Assembly (NCBI RefSeq): GCF_003148825.1
Contig: NZ_QGGZ01000010.1
Coordinates: 338,889-402,888 of the forward strand
From: Streptomyces sp. CG 926
GTDB taxonomy: Bacteria > Actinomycetota > Actinomycetes > Streptomycetales > Streptomycetaceae
Direction: 5' to 3'
DNA length: 64,000 bases
The position numbers and the translations under genes were made by a program. The notes under the pieces were generated by a model. The model made no database searches. It was not told the origin of the DNA and saw only the letters and a list, made by a program, of their open reading frames with translations. This document shows positions 1 to 8,174 of the stretch, piece after piece; within the stretch, counting starts at the first letter, position 1; each line of letters starts with the position of its first letter.

Positions 1-1
1 C

Positions 2-787
2 ATCGAGGACTTCCGACCGGAGGTCATCATGGTGACCCCTTCCTACATGCTGACCCTGCTGGACGAGATGGAGCGCCAGGGGATCGACCCGCGCGCCACC
101 TCGCTGCGGACGGGGATCTTCGGCGCGGAGCCGTGGACCGAGGAGATGCGCCGGGAGATCGAGGAACGGCTCGACATCGACGCGGTGGACATCTACGGCC
201 TGTCCGAGGTCATCGGACCGGGCGTGGCCCAAGAGTTCGCGGAGACCAAGGACGGCCTGCACATCTGGGAGGACCACTTCTATCCCGAGGTGGTCGATCC
301 GCTGACCGGCGCGGTGCTGCCGGAGGGCGAGCCCGGCGAGCTGGTCTTCACCTCCCTCACCAAGGAGGCCATGCCCATCATTCGCTACCGCACCCGGGAC
401 CTGACGCGGCTGCTGCCCGGAACGGCCCGGCCCGCGTTCCGTCGGATGGAGAAGATCACGGGCCGCAGCGACGACATGATCATCCTGCGCGGGGTGAATG
501 TGTATCCGACCCAGATCGAGGAGGTCCTGCTGCGGACGCCGGGCCTGGCTCCCCACTTCCAGCTGCGGCTGACCCGGGAGGGCCGGATGGACGCCCTGAC
601 GGTACGGGTGGAGGCGCGCCGGGAGACCGATGCCGAGCGGCGGCAGGACGCGGCCGCCGCCGTGGTCCGGGCCGTCAAGGAGGGCGTCGGAGTCTCCGTA
701 CGGGTCGAGGTGGTCGACCCGGAGACGCTCGAACGTTCGGTGGGGAAGATCAAGAGACTGGTCGACCTTCGCGGAGCCGGTGGCTGA
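2..787 (+). CDS. paaK: Phenylacetate-CoA ligase, 3' part (starts before the window)
   Basis: This is the C-terminal part of an AMP-forming aryl-CoA ligase of the PaaK type, which activates phenylacetate (or a related aromatic acid) to its CoA thioester in the cytoplasm. The frame is open from base 2 with no start in the preceding bases, so the gene is cut by the window edge; about 261 residues remain of the usual ~430. The family signature YGLSEVIGPG is present, followed by the hinge and C-terminal lid (ITGRSDDMIILRGVNVYP) and the catalytic-lysine region near the end (SVGKIKR). A hairpin follows the stop codon at once. Its upstream partners are outside the window, so it is unclear whether it belongs to a full paa catabolic set. 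Confidence 0.9.
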   Translation: MEDFRPEVIMVTPSYMLTLLDEMERQGIDPRATSLRTGIFGAEPWTEEMRREIEERLDIDAVDIYGLSEVIGPGVAQEFAETKDGLHIWEDHFYPEVVDPLTGAVLPEGEPGELVFTSLTKEAMPIIRYRTRDLTRLLPGTARPAFRRMEKITGRSDDMIILRGVNVYPTQIEEVLLRTPGLAPHFQLRLTREGRMDALTVRVEARRETDAERRQDAAAAVVRAVKEGVGVSVRVEVVDPETLERSVGKIKRLVDLRGAGG

Positions 788-788
788 A

Positions 789-818
789 ACCACCCCTTCG
801 GGCCCATTTGGGGGTGGT
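789..818 (+). terminator. Hairpin after paaK
   Basis: An 8-bp perfect inverted repeat (ACCACCCC / GGGGTGGT) with a 14-nt loop begins two bases after the paaK stop. There is no T-tract, which is usual for actinobacterial terminators. It probably ends paaK transcription before the next gene. Confidence 0.5.
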
Positions 819-858
819 CCCCGGGAGCGATCCGGCGCTCGGGGGTAGTGCATGAGGT

Positions 859-1722
859 GTGATCTCCACCCTCCGGCAGCTCTACGACCGGCTCCAGGGC
901 TCCCAGATCGGGCTGGCCTGGAGCCGTGGCCGGGAGATGGAGCTGATGCACCGGGCGATGGGCTTCGCGGCCCTCGGCTTCCTGACCCTGGTGCCGTTGC
1001 TGGTGGTCGTGGCGGCCGCCGCGCCCGGGAGCGGCTCGGGCTTCGGCCGCTGGCTGGGTCAGGCCCTCGGGGTGACGGAGGCCTCGCGGGTCCGGGTGGA
1101 GATGCTGTTCGGCGCCGCCGACCTGGCGCTGGAACGGACCACGGCGTTCGGTCTGGCCGCCCTCGCGGTGTTCGGCCTGACCTTCGGATCGGCGGTGCAG
1201 ACCGGCTACGAGAAGGTCTGGGACCTGCCGACCGCGCGCTGGCACACCATGTGGCTGCACGTCGTCTGGCTCGCCCTGCTGGTCTGCTACCTCGGCCTGC
1301 TCGTGGGAATCCCCTCGCCGTCGAACAACGCCATCGGCACGATCCTCGGCGCGCTGGGCGACCTCGTCGGCACCTGCCTGTTCTTCATCGGCTCGCAGCG
1401 CCTGCTGCTCGGCGGCCGGGTCCGCTGGCGCGCCCTGGTGCCGGGAGCGGTGGCGACCAGCCTCGGGCTGCTGGGGCTGCGGATCTTCTCGCAGCTGGTG
1501 TTCTCCCCGCTCATCGCCTCCAACGCGGTGATCTACGGCCCCTTCGGCACCCTGCTCGTCGTCCAGTCCTGGCTGGTCGGCGTCGGCTTCGTGGTCTACG
1601 GGGGCGCGCTCGTCGGCCGTCTCGTGCACGAGCACCTCACCCTGCGGCGGCTGCGGCGCAGCGGGCTCTTCCCGCCCGAGGACCCCGCCGCGCGCCCTCC
1701 GCATCCTCCGCATCCCCACTGA
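859..1722 (+). CDS. YihY/BrkB-type integral membrane protein
   Basis: A 287-residue polytopic inner-membrane protein resembling the YihY/BrkB (formerly 'ribonuclease BN') family, whose molecular role is not settled. Strongly hydrophobic segments lie at about residues 30-53, 90-112, 130-150, 165-180, 195-225 and 235-260. The early motif RAMGFAALGFLTLVPLLVV and the late segment VIYGPFGTLLVVQSWLVGVGFV (split here only by description) fit the family layout. The chosen start is the GTG at 859; a second GTG two bases upstream is out of frame. The tail is short and rich in Pro and His. It follows the paaK hairpin, so it is probably its own unit. Confidence 0.72.
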   Translation: MISTLRQLYDRLQGSQIGLAWSRGREMELMHRAMGFAALGFLTLVPLLVVVAAAAPGSGSGFGRWLGQALGVTEASRVRVEMLFGAADLALERTTAFGLAALAVFGLTFGSAVQTGYEKVWDLPTARWHTMWLHVVWLALLVCYLGLLVGIPSPSNNAIGTILGALGDLVGTCLFFIGSQRLLLGGRVRWRALVPGAVATSLGLLGLRIFSQLVFSPLIASNAVIYGPFGTLLVVQSWLVGVGFVVYGGALVGRLVHEHLTLRRLRRSGLFPPEDPAARPPHPPHPH

Positions 1723-1774
1723 CCGCACCGACCGGCCTCCCCCGCGTCGGCGGCCGGGCGTCAGCGGCCGGGCG

Positions 1775-3370
1775 TCAGCGGCCGGGTTCGGCGAAGCGGT
1801 CGCGCAGTTCCCGCTTGAGGATCTTGCCACTGGCATTGCGCGGGAGGGCGTCCACGAAGAGCACCCGCTTCGGGGCCTTGAAATGGGCGAGCCTCTCCCG
1901 GGCGTAGGCCATCAGCTCCGCCTCCGTCATCTCCCCCGCCTCCCCGCGCGGCACCACCACCGCCGTGACCGCCTCGATCCAGCGCTCGTCGGGCAGCCCG
2001 ATCACCGCCGCCTCGGCCACGCCCGGGTGGGTGTAGAGCACGTCCTCCACCTGCCGTGAGGCGACGAGCACCCCGCCCGAGTTGATGACGTCCTTCACCC
2101 GGTCCACGACCGTGAAGTACCCCTGCGCGTCGCGCACCGCGAGGTCGCCCGAGCGGAACCAGCCGTCCCGGAACGCCTTCGCCGTGGCCACCGGGTCGTT
2201 CCAGTACCCCAGACAGAGCTGCGGCGAGCGGTAGACCACCTCGCCCGCCGTTCCGTCCGGCACGTCCTTGCCGTCCTCGTCCACGACCTTCGCCTCCACG
2301 TGGCGCACCGGCCGCCCGCAGGAGTCCATCCGCCCCTCGTGCTCCGCCGGTCCGAGCACCGTGGCCAGCGGACCGATCTCGCTCTGGCCGAAGCAGTTGT
2401 AGAAGTCGAGGCCGGGCAGCCGCTCCCGCAGGCGTTCCAGGACCGGCACCGGCATGATCGATGCCCCGTAGTACGCCTTCCGCAGCGCGCCCAACTCACG
2501 CACCGCGAAGTCCGGGTGACCGGCCAGGCCGATCCACACCGTCGGCGGGGCGAAGAGGCTGTCCGCCTCCCCCGCCTCGACCAGGTCGAAGATCTGCTCC
2601 GCGACCGGCGCGTCCACGATCGTGTTCCGCGCCCCCACCGCCAGGTAGGGCAGCAGGAAGACGTGCATCTGCGCCGAGTGGTAGAGCGGCAGCGAGTGGA
2701 CGGGCCGGTCGTCCTCGGTCAGGTCCAGCGCCTCGATCGCGCTCTCGTACTCGTGCACGAGGGCCCGGTGGGTCATCATCGCGCCCTTGGGCAGGGCGGT
2801 GGTCCCCGAGGTGTAGAGGAGCTGAACCAGTGCGCCCGGGTCCCGGTCGCCTTCGAAGGGCAGCGGCTCGGCCAGCTCCGCCAGGAAGGAGTCGGGGGCG
2901 TCGCGCAGCGCCCGTACCCGGTACCCGTCGGGGATCCGCCCGACCAGGTCGGGATCGGCGAGGACCAGGGCGCTCGCGGAGTTGTCGAGGATGTACGCGA
3001 GGTCCTCGCCGGTGAGGTTCTGGTTGACCGGGACGTGGACGATCCCGGCCCGCGCGCAGGCGAGGTAGGCGAGGAGGTAGGCGTCGGAGTTGTGGGCGAA
3101 GGTGGCGACCCGGTCCCCGGCGGCGAGTCCGTACCGCTCCCGCAGCAGGGCGGCGCCGGTGGTGACGGCGGCGTCGAGTTCCGCGTACGTCCAGCTCCGC
3201 TCGCGATAGCGCACGGCCGGGCGGTCGGGGACCCGCCGCGCGGCGGCGTGCACCAGTCCGTCGACCGTGTCCTCGCGCACCGCTCGCCCTGCCCGCCCTG
3301 CCCGCCCTGCCGAGCCTGCCTGCCCCGCCGGCTCTGCCTGCCCTGCCTGCCCTGCCCGCGCTGCCGTCAT
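1775..3370 (-). CDS. AMP-forming acyl-CoA ligase (ANL superfamily)
   Basis: A 531-residue AMP-dependent fatty-acid/aryl-CoA synthetase. The ATP-binding P-loop motif (YTSGTTALPKGAM), the YNCFGQSE motif, the hinge region (DGWFRSGDLAV) and the C-terminal catalytic lysine motif (NASGKILKREL) are all readable, so it should be active in acyl activation; the substrate cannot be told. The frame stays open to 3724, but that would overlap the divergent acylase gene. The ATG at 3370 is preferred because GGAGGGCGAGG precedes it; an ATG at 3427 lacks such a site. The first ~30 residues are a low-complexity Ala/Gly run (AGQAGQAEPAGQAGSAGRAG) before the catalytic domain begins at VDGLVHAAARRVPDRPA. Confidence 0.9.
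   Translation of the reverse strand: MTAARAGQAGQAEPAGQAGSAGRAGRAGRAVREDTVDGLVHAAARRVPDRPAVRYRERSWTYAELDAAVTTGAALLRERYGLAAGDRVATFAHNSDAYLLAYLACARAGIVHVPVNQNLTGEDLAYILDNSASALVLADPDLVGRIPDGYRVRALRDAPDSFLAELAEPLPFEGDRDPGALVQLLYTSGTTALPKGAMMTHRALVHEYESAIEALDLTEDDRPVHSLPLYHSAQMHVFLLPYLAVGARNTIVDAPVAEQIFDLVEAGEADSLFAPPTVWIGLAGHPDFAVRELGALRKAYYGASIMPVPVLERLRERLPGLDFYNCFGQSEIGPLATVLGPAEHEGRMDSCGRPVRHVEAKVVDEDGKDVPDGTAGEVVYRSPQLCLGYWNDPVATAKAFRDGWFRSGDLAVRDAQGYFTVVDRVKDVINSGGVLVASRQVEDVLYTHPGVAEAAVIGLPDERWIEAVTAVVVPRGEAGEMTEAELMAYARERLAHFKAPKRVLFVDALPRNASGKILKRELRDRFAEPGR
3285..3366 (-). repeat. Imperfect 9-bp tandem repeats at the start of the acyl-CoA ligase gene
   Basis: Variants of CTGCCCGCC repeat about nine times. 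Read on the minus strand they encode the Gly/Ala/Arg-rich N-terminal tail of the ligase. Such short GC-rich arrays expand and contract by slippage, so tail length may vary between strains. Confidence 0.7.
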
Positions 3371-3526
3371 GGCGCGATCCTCGCCCTCCGCCACGCCCAC
3401 GGTCAACAACCGGATACCGAACGGCATGTTGACAGCTCGCCGGACGGGCTGAATGAGTGTGGGGGCACGGACGTACCGCCTGTCAGAGGGTAACCACGCC
3501 CATTCACAGGCTACTTGGGAGGACTG

Positions 3527-5974
3527 TTGCATCTCAGCACTCGTCCGATACTCCGCCGCGTCGCCCTCGTCGGCGCCGCTCTGCTCGCCGCGACGGCCGC
3601 CGTGCCCCAGGCCTCGGCGGCCGCAGCGCCCGACGACCTGACAGCCGCCGGAGGCGGCCTGTCCGCCGTCATCCGGTACACCGAGAACGGCATCCCGCAC
3701 ATCCTCGCCCGCGACTACGCGCACCTCGGCTTCGGTACCGGCTGGGCCCAGGCCGCCGACCAGGTCTGTGTCCTCGCCGACGGGTTCGTGACCGTCTCAG
3801 GTGAGCGTTCCCGCTGGTTCGGCCCCGACGCCGCGCCCGACCTCTCGCTCTCCTCGGCCACGAAGAACCTCTCCAGCGACCTCTACTTCAAGGGCGTGAG
3901 GGAGTCCGGCACGGTGGAGCGGCTGCTGGCGACCCCCGCCCCGGCCGGACCCACCGAGGACCTCAAGGAACTGATGCGCGGCTGGGCCGCCGGGTACAAC
4001 GCCTGGCTGGCCCAGAACAAGATCACCGATCCGGGCTGCAAGGGTGCCGCCTGGGTCCGCCCGGTCACCACGGCCGACGTGGCCGCCCGCGGCTTCGCGG
4101 TCTCGGTCCTCGGCGGCCAGGGCCGCGCCGTCGACGGCCTCACCGCCGCGCAGCCCCCGGGCGCCGCGGGCTCGCCGACCGGCCCCACGGCGTCCCCCCA
4201 GGAGACCGGTCCGGCTGCCGCGGCCGAAGCCGCGCGGGAGTTCTTCGACACCGGCCGGTACGACATGGGCTCCAACGCGGTGGCCTTCGCCGGCTCCACC
4301 ACGGCGAGCGGCCGCGGTCTCCTCCTCGGGAACCCGCACTACCCGTGGCAGGGCGGCCGCCGCTTCTGGCAGTTCCAGCAGACCATCCCGGGCGAGCTGA
4401 ACGTCTCGGGTGCCTCCCTGCTCGGCACCGCCGTGGTCAACATCGGCTTCAACGAGAAGGTGGCCTGGAGCCACACCGTGGCGACCGGCACCCCGGTCAA
4501 CCTCCATCAGCTCGCCCTGGACCCGGCCGACCCGACCGCCTACCTGGTCGACGGCAAGCCGGAACGGATGACCCGGCGCAGCGTCACCGTCCCGGTGGCG
4601 GGCGGCGGCGCCCCCATCACCCGCACCCAGTGGTGGACCCGCTACGGGCCCGTGGTCTCGGATCTCGGCGCGAGCCTGCCCCTGCCGTGGACCGCGCGGA
4701 CGGCGTACGCGCTGAACGACCCGAACGCGGCGAACCTACGCGGCTCCGACACCAGCCTCGCGATGGGCAAGGCCCGTTCGGTGGCCGGGATCCAGGAGGC
4801 GCTGAAGCGCACCCAGGGCCTGCCCTGGGTCAACACCGTGGCCGCCGACTCCGCGGGCGCCACCCTCTTCACGCAGACCCAGGTGCTCCCCCGGATCACC
4901 GACGAGCTGGCGGCCCGCTGTTCCACCCCGCTGGGCCGGGCCACGTACCCGGCCTCGGGGCTGGCGGTGCTGGACGGCTCGCGCGGTGACTGCGCGATCG
5001 GCTCGGATCCGGACGCGGTGCAGCCCGGCGTCTTCGGCCCGGGGAAGGCGCCGACGCTGCGGGACGCCCCGTACGCGGAGAACTCCAACGACAGTGCCTG
5101 GCTGGCCAACGCCGACCGGCCGCTGACCGGCTACGAGCGGATCTGGGGCAGTGTCGCCACCCCGCGCTCGGCCCGCACGCGCGGGGCGGTCGAGGACGTG
5201 TCCGCGATGGCCGCGAAGGGCCGACTGACCGTGGCCGACCTGCAGAAGCAGCAGTTCGCGAACCGGGTGCCGGCCGGTGATCTGGCGGCGGCCGACGCCG
5301 CGAAGGCGTGCTCCGCCCTGCCGGGCGGCACGGCGACGGCGAGCGACGGCGGTGCGGTGGACGTCTCGGCGGCCTGCGCGGTGCTGGCGAGCTGGGACCG
5401 TACGGCCGACAGCAGCAGCCGCGGCGCGCTGCTCTTCGACCGGTTCTGGCGCGGGCTGACCGCCTCCACGCCAGCCAAGGACCTGTGGCTGGTGCCGTTC
5501 TCGGCGGCCGATCCCGTACGCACCCCCCGTACGCTCGACCGGGCGGCGCCCGGCATCGGGCGGGCGCTCGCGGACGCGGTGGCGGAGCTGAAGGCGGCCG
5601 GGATCGCGCTGGACGCACCGCTGGGCGAGCACCAGTTCGTGGTCCGTGGCGGGCGCAAGCTGCCGGTGGGCGGCGGCACGGAGGCGCTCGGCGTCTGGAA
5701 CAAGATCGAGGCCCCGTGGAACGCGGCGGCCGGCGGATACCCGGAGGTCGTGCACGGCTCCAGCCACATCCAGGCGGTCGGCTGGGACGGGAGCCGCTGC
5801 CCGGTGGCGCGCACCCTGCTGACGTACAGCCAGTCCTCGAACCCGCTCTCGCCGTACTACGCCGACCAGACCCGGATGTACTCCGAGGAACGCTGGGTCA
5901 CTTCGCGTTTCTGTGAGCGGGACATCCTCACGTCGCCGAAGCTGAAGGTGGTCCTGGTCCGCGAACGACGGTGA
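3527..5974 (+). CDS. Exported penicillin/AHL-acylase-family Ntn hydrolase
   Basis: An 815-residue secreted acylase of the penicillin G/aculeacin/N-acyl-homoserine-lactone acylase family, made as one precursor and self-cleaved into alpha and beta chains. A TTG at 3527 is chosen because GGGAGGA sits four bases before it (3517-3523). The protein opens with a signal peptide (RRVALVGAALLAATAAVPQASA). The autocatalytic junction is visible as YDMGSNAVAFAG: cleavage between Gly248 and Ser249 would free the nucleophilic serine. GRGLLLGNPHYPW follows, as in AhlM-type acylases. Likely substrates are long-chain acyl amides (lipopeptides, AHLs, capsaicin-like or penicillin-like compounds), acting outside the cell. 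It diverges from the acyl-CoA ligase. Confidence 0.9.
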   Translation: MHLSTRPILRRVALVGAALLAATAAVPQASAAAAPDDLTAAGGGLSAVIRYTENGIPHILARDYAHLGFGTGWAQAADQVCVLADGFVTVSGERSRWFGPDAAPDLSLSSATKNLSSDLYFKGVRESGTVERLLATPAPAGPTEDLKELMRGWAAGYNAWLAQNKITDPGCKGAAWVRPVTTADVAARGFAVSVLGGQGRAVDGLTAAQPPGAAGSPTGPTASPQETGPAAAAEAAREFFDTGRYDMGSNAVAFAGSTTASGRGLLLGNPHYPWQGGRRFWQFQQTIPGELNVSGASLLGTAVVNIGFNEKVAWSHTVATGTPVNLHQLALDPADPTAYLVDGKPERMTRRSVTVPVAGGGAPITRTQWWTRYGPVVSDLGASLPLPWTARTAYALNDPNAANLRGSDTSLAMGKARSVAGIQEALKRTQGLPWVNTVAADSAGATLFTQTQVLPRITDELAARCSTPLGRATYPASGLAVLDGSRGDCAIGSDPDAVQPGVFGPGKAPTLRDAPYAENSNDSAWLANADRPLTGYERIWGSVATPRSARTRGAVEDVSAMAAKGRLTVADLQKQQFANRVPAGDLAAADAAKACSALPGGTATASDGGAVDVSAACAVLASWDRTADSSSRGALLFDRFWRGLTASTPAKDLWLVPFSAADPVRTPRTLDRAAPGIGRALADAVAELKAAGIALDAPLGEHQFVVRGGRKLPVGGGTEALGVWNKIEAPWNAAAGGYPEVVHGSSHIQAVGWDGSRCPVARTLLTYSQSSNPLSPYYADQTRMYSEERWVTSRFCERDILTSPKLKVVLVRERR

Positions 5975-5986
5975 CCGGGAGCCCGG

Positions 5987-6721
5987 TCATCCGGCCCGCG
6001 TCCCGCCGAGGGCGGTGGCGAGCGCCCGGGCCTGCTCCGGGGTGATGCCCAGGGCGAGCGGTACCCGGCGAGGGCTGTACGCGGACGAACACACCGCGAT
6101 CGGGTCGGCCTCGGTGGCCGTCCACCGGGGTCCGTCGGTCGGATCCGGCTCCCCCACCAAGGTCGCGGCCAGATCGCCGGCGGCGTCCGCGCGTATTCCG
6201 CAGTGCGCGAGGGCACGGGCCACGACGTCGCGCGCCTCGGCGGGCAGTGCGGCGTCCCCGAGCATCGGGAGCAGGAGCAGCAGACGCTCGGACGGATCGG
6301 TCAGGCCTTCACCGTCGTCCTGCGTGCGGGTGGCGAGCGTCTGCAGCTCCGGCCAGGACAGGCCGGGGCGTGCGTCGTCGGCGCCGCACTGGCCGAGATG
6401 GCCCAGGCGCCCCCATCGGGGGTGTCGGACGAAGAACTCGACGTCGTTGCGGTCCTCCTCGTTGGCGTGGACGACATAGGCCGTGTGCCCGCCGTCGAAG
6501 CGGATCCGCAGCACGGGCCAAGGCTGCTCGGGGTCACCGAGGCGGTCCACCATGGCGTCGTAGGCGGACGCGTCCACACCGTACGGCTCGGTCGGCTCGC
6601 TCGGATCGCCCATGGTCAGGAGGAGATGCGCGAGCCAGAAGGCCGGGGCGCGGGCGAGGTCCTCGCTCGCGACCAGCTCGCGGTCCGTCAGGTACTCCGG
6701 GATGTGTACGCCCATGGTCAT
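5987..6721 (-). CDS. Hypothetical cytoplasmic protein, 244 aa
   Basis: No family was recognised. The protein is acidic, with no signal or membrane segment. It starts MTMGVHIPEYLTDREL, contains a beta-rich stretch (VLRIRFDGGHTAYVVHANEEDRND, shortened) that looks like a small barrel, and ends with a helix resembling a short membrane- or partner-binding tail (GITPEQARALATALGG). An alternative ATG lies two codons downstream (6715). Neither start has a clear ribosome site. It converges with the acylase gene, leaving 12 bases between stops, and lies downstream of the antiporter gene but behind a strong terminator. Many Streptomyces carry comparable uncharacterised proteins. Confidence 0.6.
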   Translation of the reverse strand: MTMGVHIPEYLTDRELVASEDLARAPAFWLAHLLLTMGDPSEPTEPYGVDASAYDAMVDRLGDPEQPWPVLRIRFDGGHTAYVVHANEEDRNDVEFFVRHPRWGRLGHLGQCGADDARPGLSWPELQTLATRTQDDGEGLTDPSERLLLLLPMLGDAALPAEARDVVARALAHCGIRADAAGDLAATLVGEPDPTDGPRWTATEADPIAVCSSAYSPRRVPLALGITPEQARALATALGGTRAG

Positions 6722-6740
6722 GGGAGGAGGGTAGGCAGGA

Positions 6741-6796
6741 CCCCGGACGCGGCCTCGCGCGGGGTCGCGCGGCCTCGCGAGAGGCCGCGTCCGGGG
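6741..6796 (-). terminator. Perfect 16-bp stem terminator after the antiporter gene
   Basis: CCCCGGACGCGGCCTC (6741-6756) pairs perfectly with GAGGCCGCGTCCGGGG (6781-6796) around a 24-nt loop that can itself pair in part. It lies just past the antiporter stop and before the start of the next minus-strand gene, so it should separate the two. Confidence 0.7.
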
Positions 6797-6802
6797 CGGT
6801 GG

Positions 6803-7906
6803 CTACGGACTGACGGCCAGGAAGAGGTAGGCGGCCAGCAGCACGATGTGTACGCCGCCCTGGAGCAGCGTGGCGCGCCCCGGGACGATGGTGAGGGCGC
6901 TGACCACGACGGTGAGGGCGAGCAGCACCATGTGGATCGGGCCGAGGCCGAGCAGGAGCGGTCCGGAGAGCCAGATCGAGGCGAGGGCGATCGCCGGGAT
7001 GGTCAGGCCGATGCTGGCGATGGCGGACCCGTAGGCGAGGTTGAGGCTGGTCTGCATGCGGTCGCGGCGGGCGGCACGGACGGCGGCGAGGGTCTCGGGC
7101 GCCAGCACGAGCAGGGCGATGATCACACCGACGACCGCCTGGGGCAGACCGGCGGCCGCGACGGCCCGTTCGATGGTCGGGGACACCGCCTTGGCATCGC
7201 CCACCACGGCGACGAGCGCGATCAGCAGCAGGCCGAGGCTGAGGAGGGCGGCGCGGGCGGTGGGCGGCTCGGCGTGGTCGTCGCCGCCGGCGGCACCCCC
7301 TCCGGTGTCCACGGGCAGGAAGTAGCTGCGGTGACGGACCGTCTGGACGGCGACGAAGAGCCCGTACAGGGCGAGTGAGGCGACGGCGGCGAAGGTGAGC
7401 TGCGCCGTGGAGAACTCCGGGCCCGGCTTGCTGGTGGTGAACGTCGGCAGGACCAGGCTGAGGGTGGCCAGGGTCGCGACGGTGGCGAGGGCGGCCCCGG
7501 AGCCCTCGGGGTTGAACACGGCGACCCGGTTGCGCAGGGCGCCGACGAGCAGGGAGATGCCGACGATGCCGTTGCAGGTGATCATGACGGCGGCGAAGAC
7601 GGTGTCCCGGGCCAGCGAGGCGGTCTTGTCTCCGCCGTCGGCCATCAGGGTGACGATGAGCGCCACCTCGATGACGGTGACCGCCACGGCGAGGACGAGG
7701 GAGCCGAAGGGTTCGCCGACGCGGTGGGCGACGACCTCGGCGTGATGGACGGCCGCGAGCACCGCGCCCGCGAGACAGAGCGCGACGAGCGCCACCGCGA
7801 AGCCGGGTAGGTCCCTCCCCCAGCTGAAGACGAGCGCGACCAGCGCCACCACGGGGACCACGAGGGTCCAGTCGGTCAGGGGGGATCTGCGGGTAGCCGT
7901 ACTCAT
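6803..7906 (-). CDS. chaA: Ca2+/H+ (cation/proton) antiporter, ChaA type
   Basis: A 367-residue integral membrane exchanger of the calcium/cation antiporter superfamily, matching ChaA in length. About eleven hydrophobic segments are visible. The two acidic repeat motifs that bind the ion are seen as VIEVALIVTLMADGG (first half) and APETLAAVRAARRDRMQTSLN with the following GSAIASIGLTIP (second half). It probably exports Ca2+ or Na+/K+ at alkaline pH. The frame is open to 8149, but the ATG at 7906 (MSTATRRSPLTDW) gives the family length; the extension would be encoded by GC-rich repeats. A strong hairpin follows the gene. Confidence 0.88.
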   Translation of the reverse strand: MSTATRRSPLTDWTLVVPVVALVALVFSWGRDLPGFAVALVALCLAGAVLAAVHHAEVVAHRVGEPFGSLVLAVAVTVIEVALIVTLMADGGDKTASLARDTVFAAVMITCNGIVGISLLVGALRNRVAVFNPEGSGAALATVATLATLSLVLPTFTTSKPGPEFSTAQLTFAAVASLALYGLFVAVQTVRHRSYFLPVDTGGGAAGGDDHAEPPTARAALLSLGLLLIALVAVVGDAKAVSPTIERAVAAAGLPQAVVGVIIALLVLAPETLAAVRAARRDRMQTSLNLAYGSAIASIGLTIPAIALASIWLSGPLLLGLGPIHMVLLALTVVVSALTIVPGRATLLQGGVHIVLLAAYLFLAVSP

Positions 7907-8104
7907 ATCGGCAAAGTTGCCAGAATTGTCCCCTCGGTGCGGCGCAAGGCGCGCCTCGGGGGCAATGAGGTGGCGTTTCTCACGGCATTCCGCGGCGTGG
8001 TGGGTACCGGCTCCCGGAACGGGGCGGCGATGGGTCGCCGCGTGCCGGCAGGACCTCGGCCCGGTGGTGGGCCGGGCCGCCGGGGCGGGGGCGCGGCCCG
8101 GCGC

Positions 8105-8149
8105 CCCACGTCCCAGCACCCCGCGTCCCGGCACCCCTCGCCCCAGCAC
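8105..8149. repeat. Three 15-bp tandem repeats upstream of chaA
   Basis: Three imperfect units follow each other exactly: CCCACGTCCCAGCAC, CCCGCGTCCCGGCAC and CCCTCGCCCCAGCAC. They lie between the acyl-CoA ligase stop and the chaA start, in an otherwise gene-free 268-bp gap. On the minus strand they give a run of G tracts. No function is evident. Confidence 0.75.
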
Positions 8150-8174
8150 TGCTCGGACACCACCGCGCCGCGCG

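Noticed and set aside
3371..3724. Longer N-terminus for the first acyl-CoA ligase
   Set aside because: It would overlap the divergent acylase start and signal peptide; the ATG at 3370 has a good ribosome site.
7907..8149. An 81-codon N-terminal extension of chaA
   Set aside because: The extension would be translated from GC-rich 15-bp repeats, has no ribosome site and makes the protein longer than family members. The ATG at 7906 fits ChaA.
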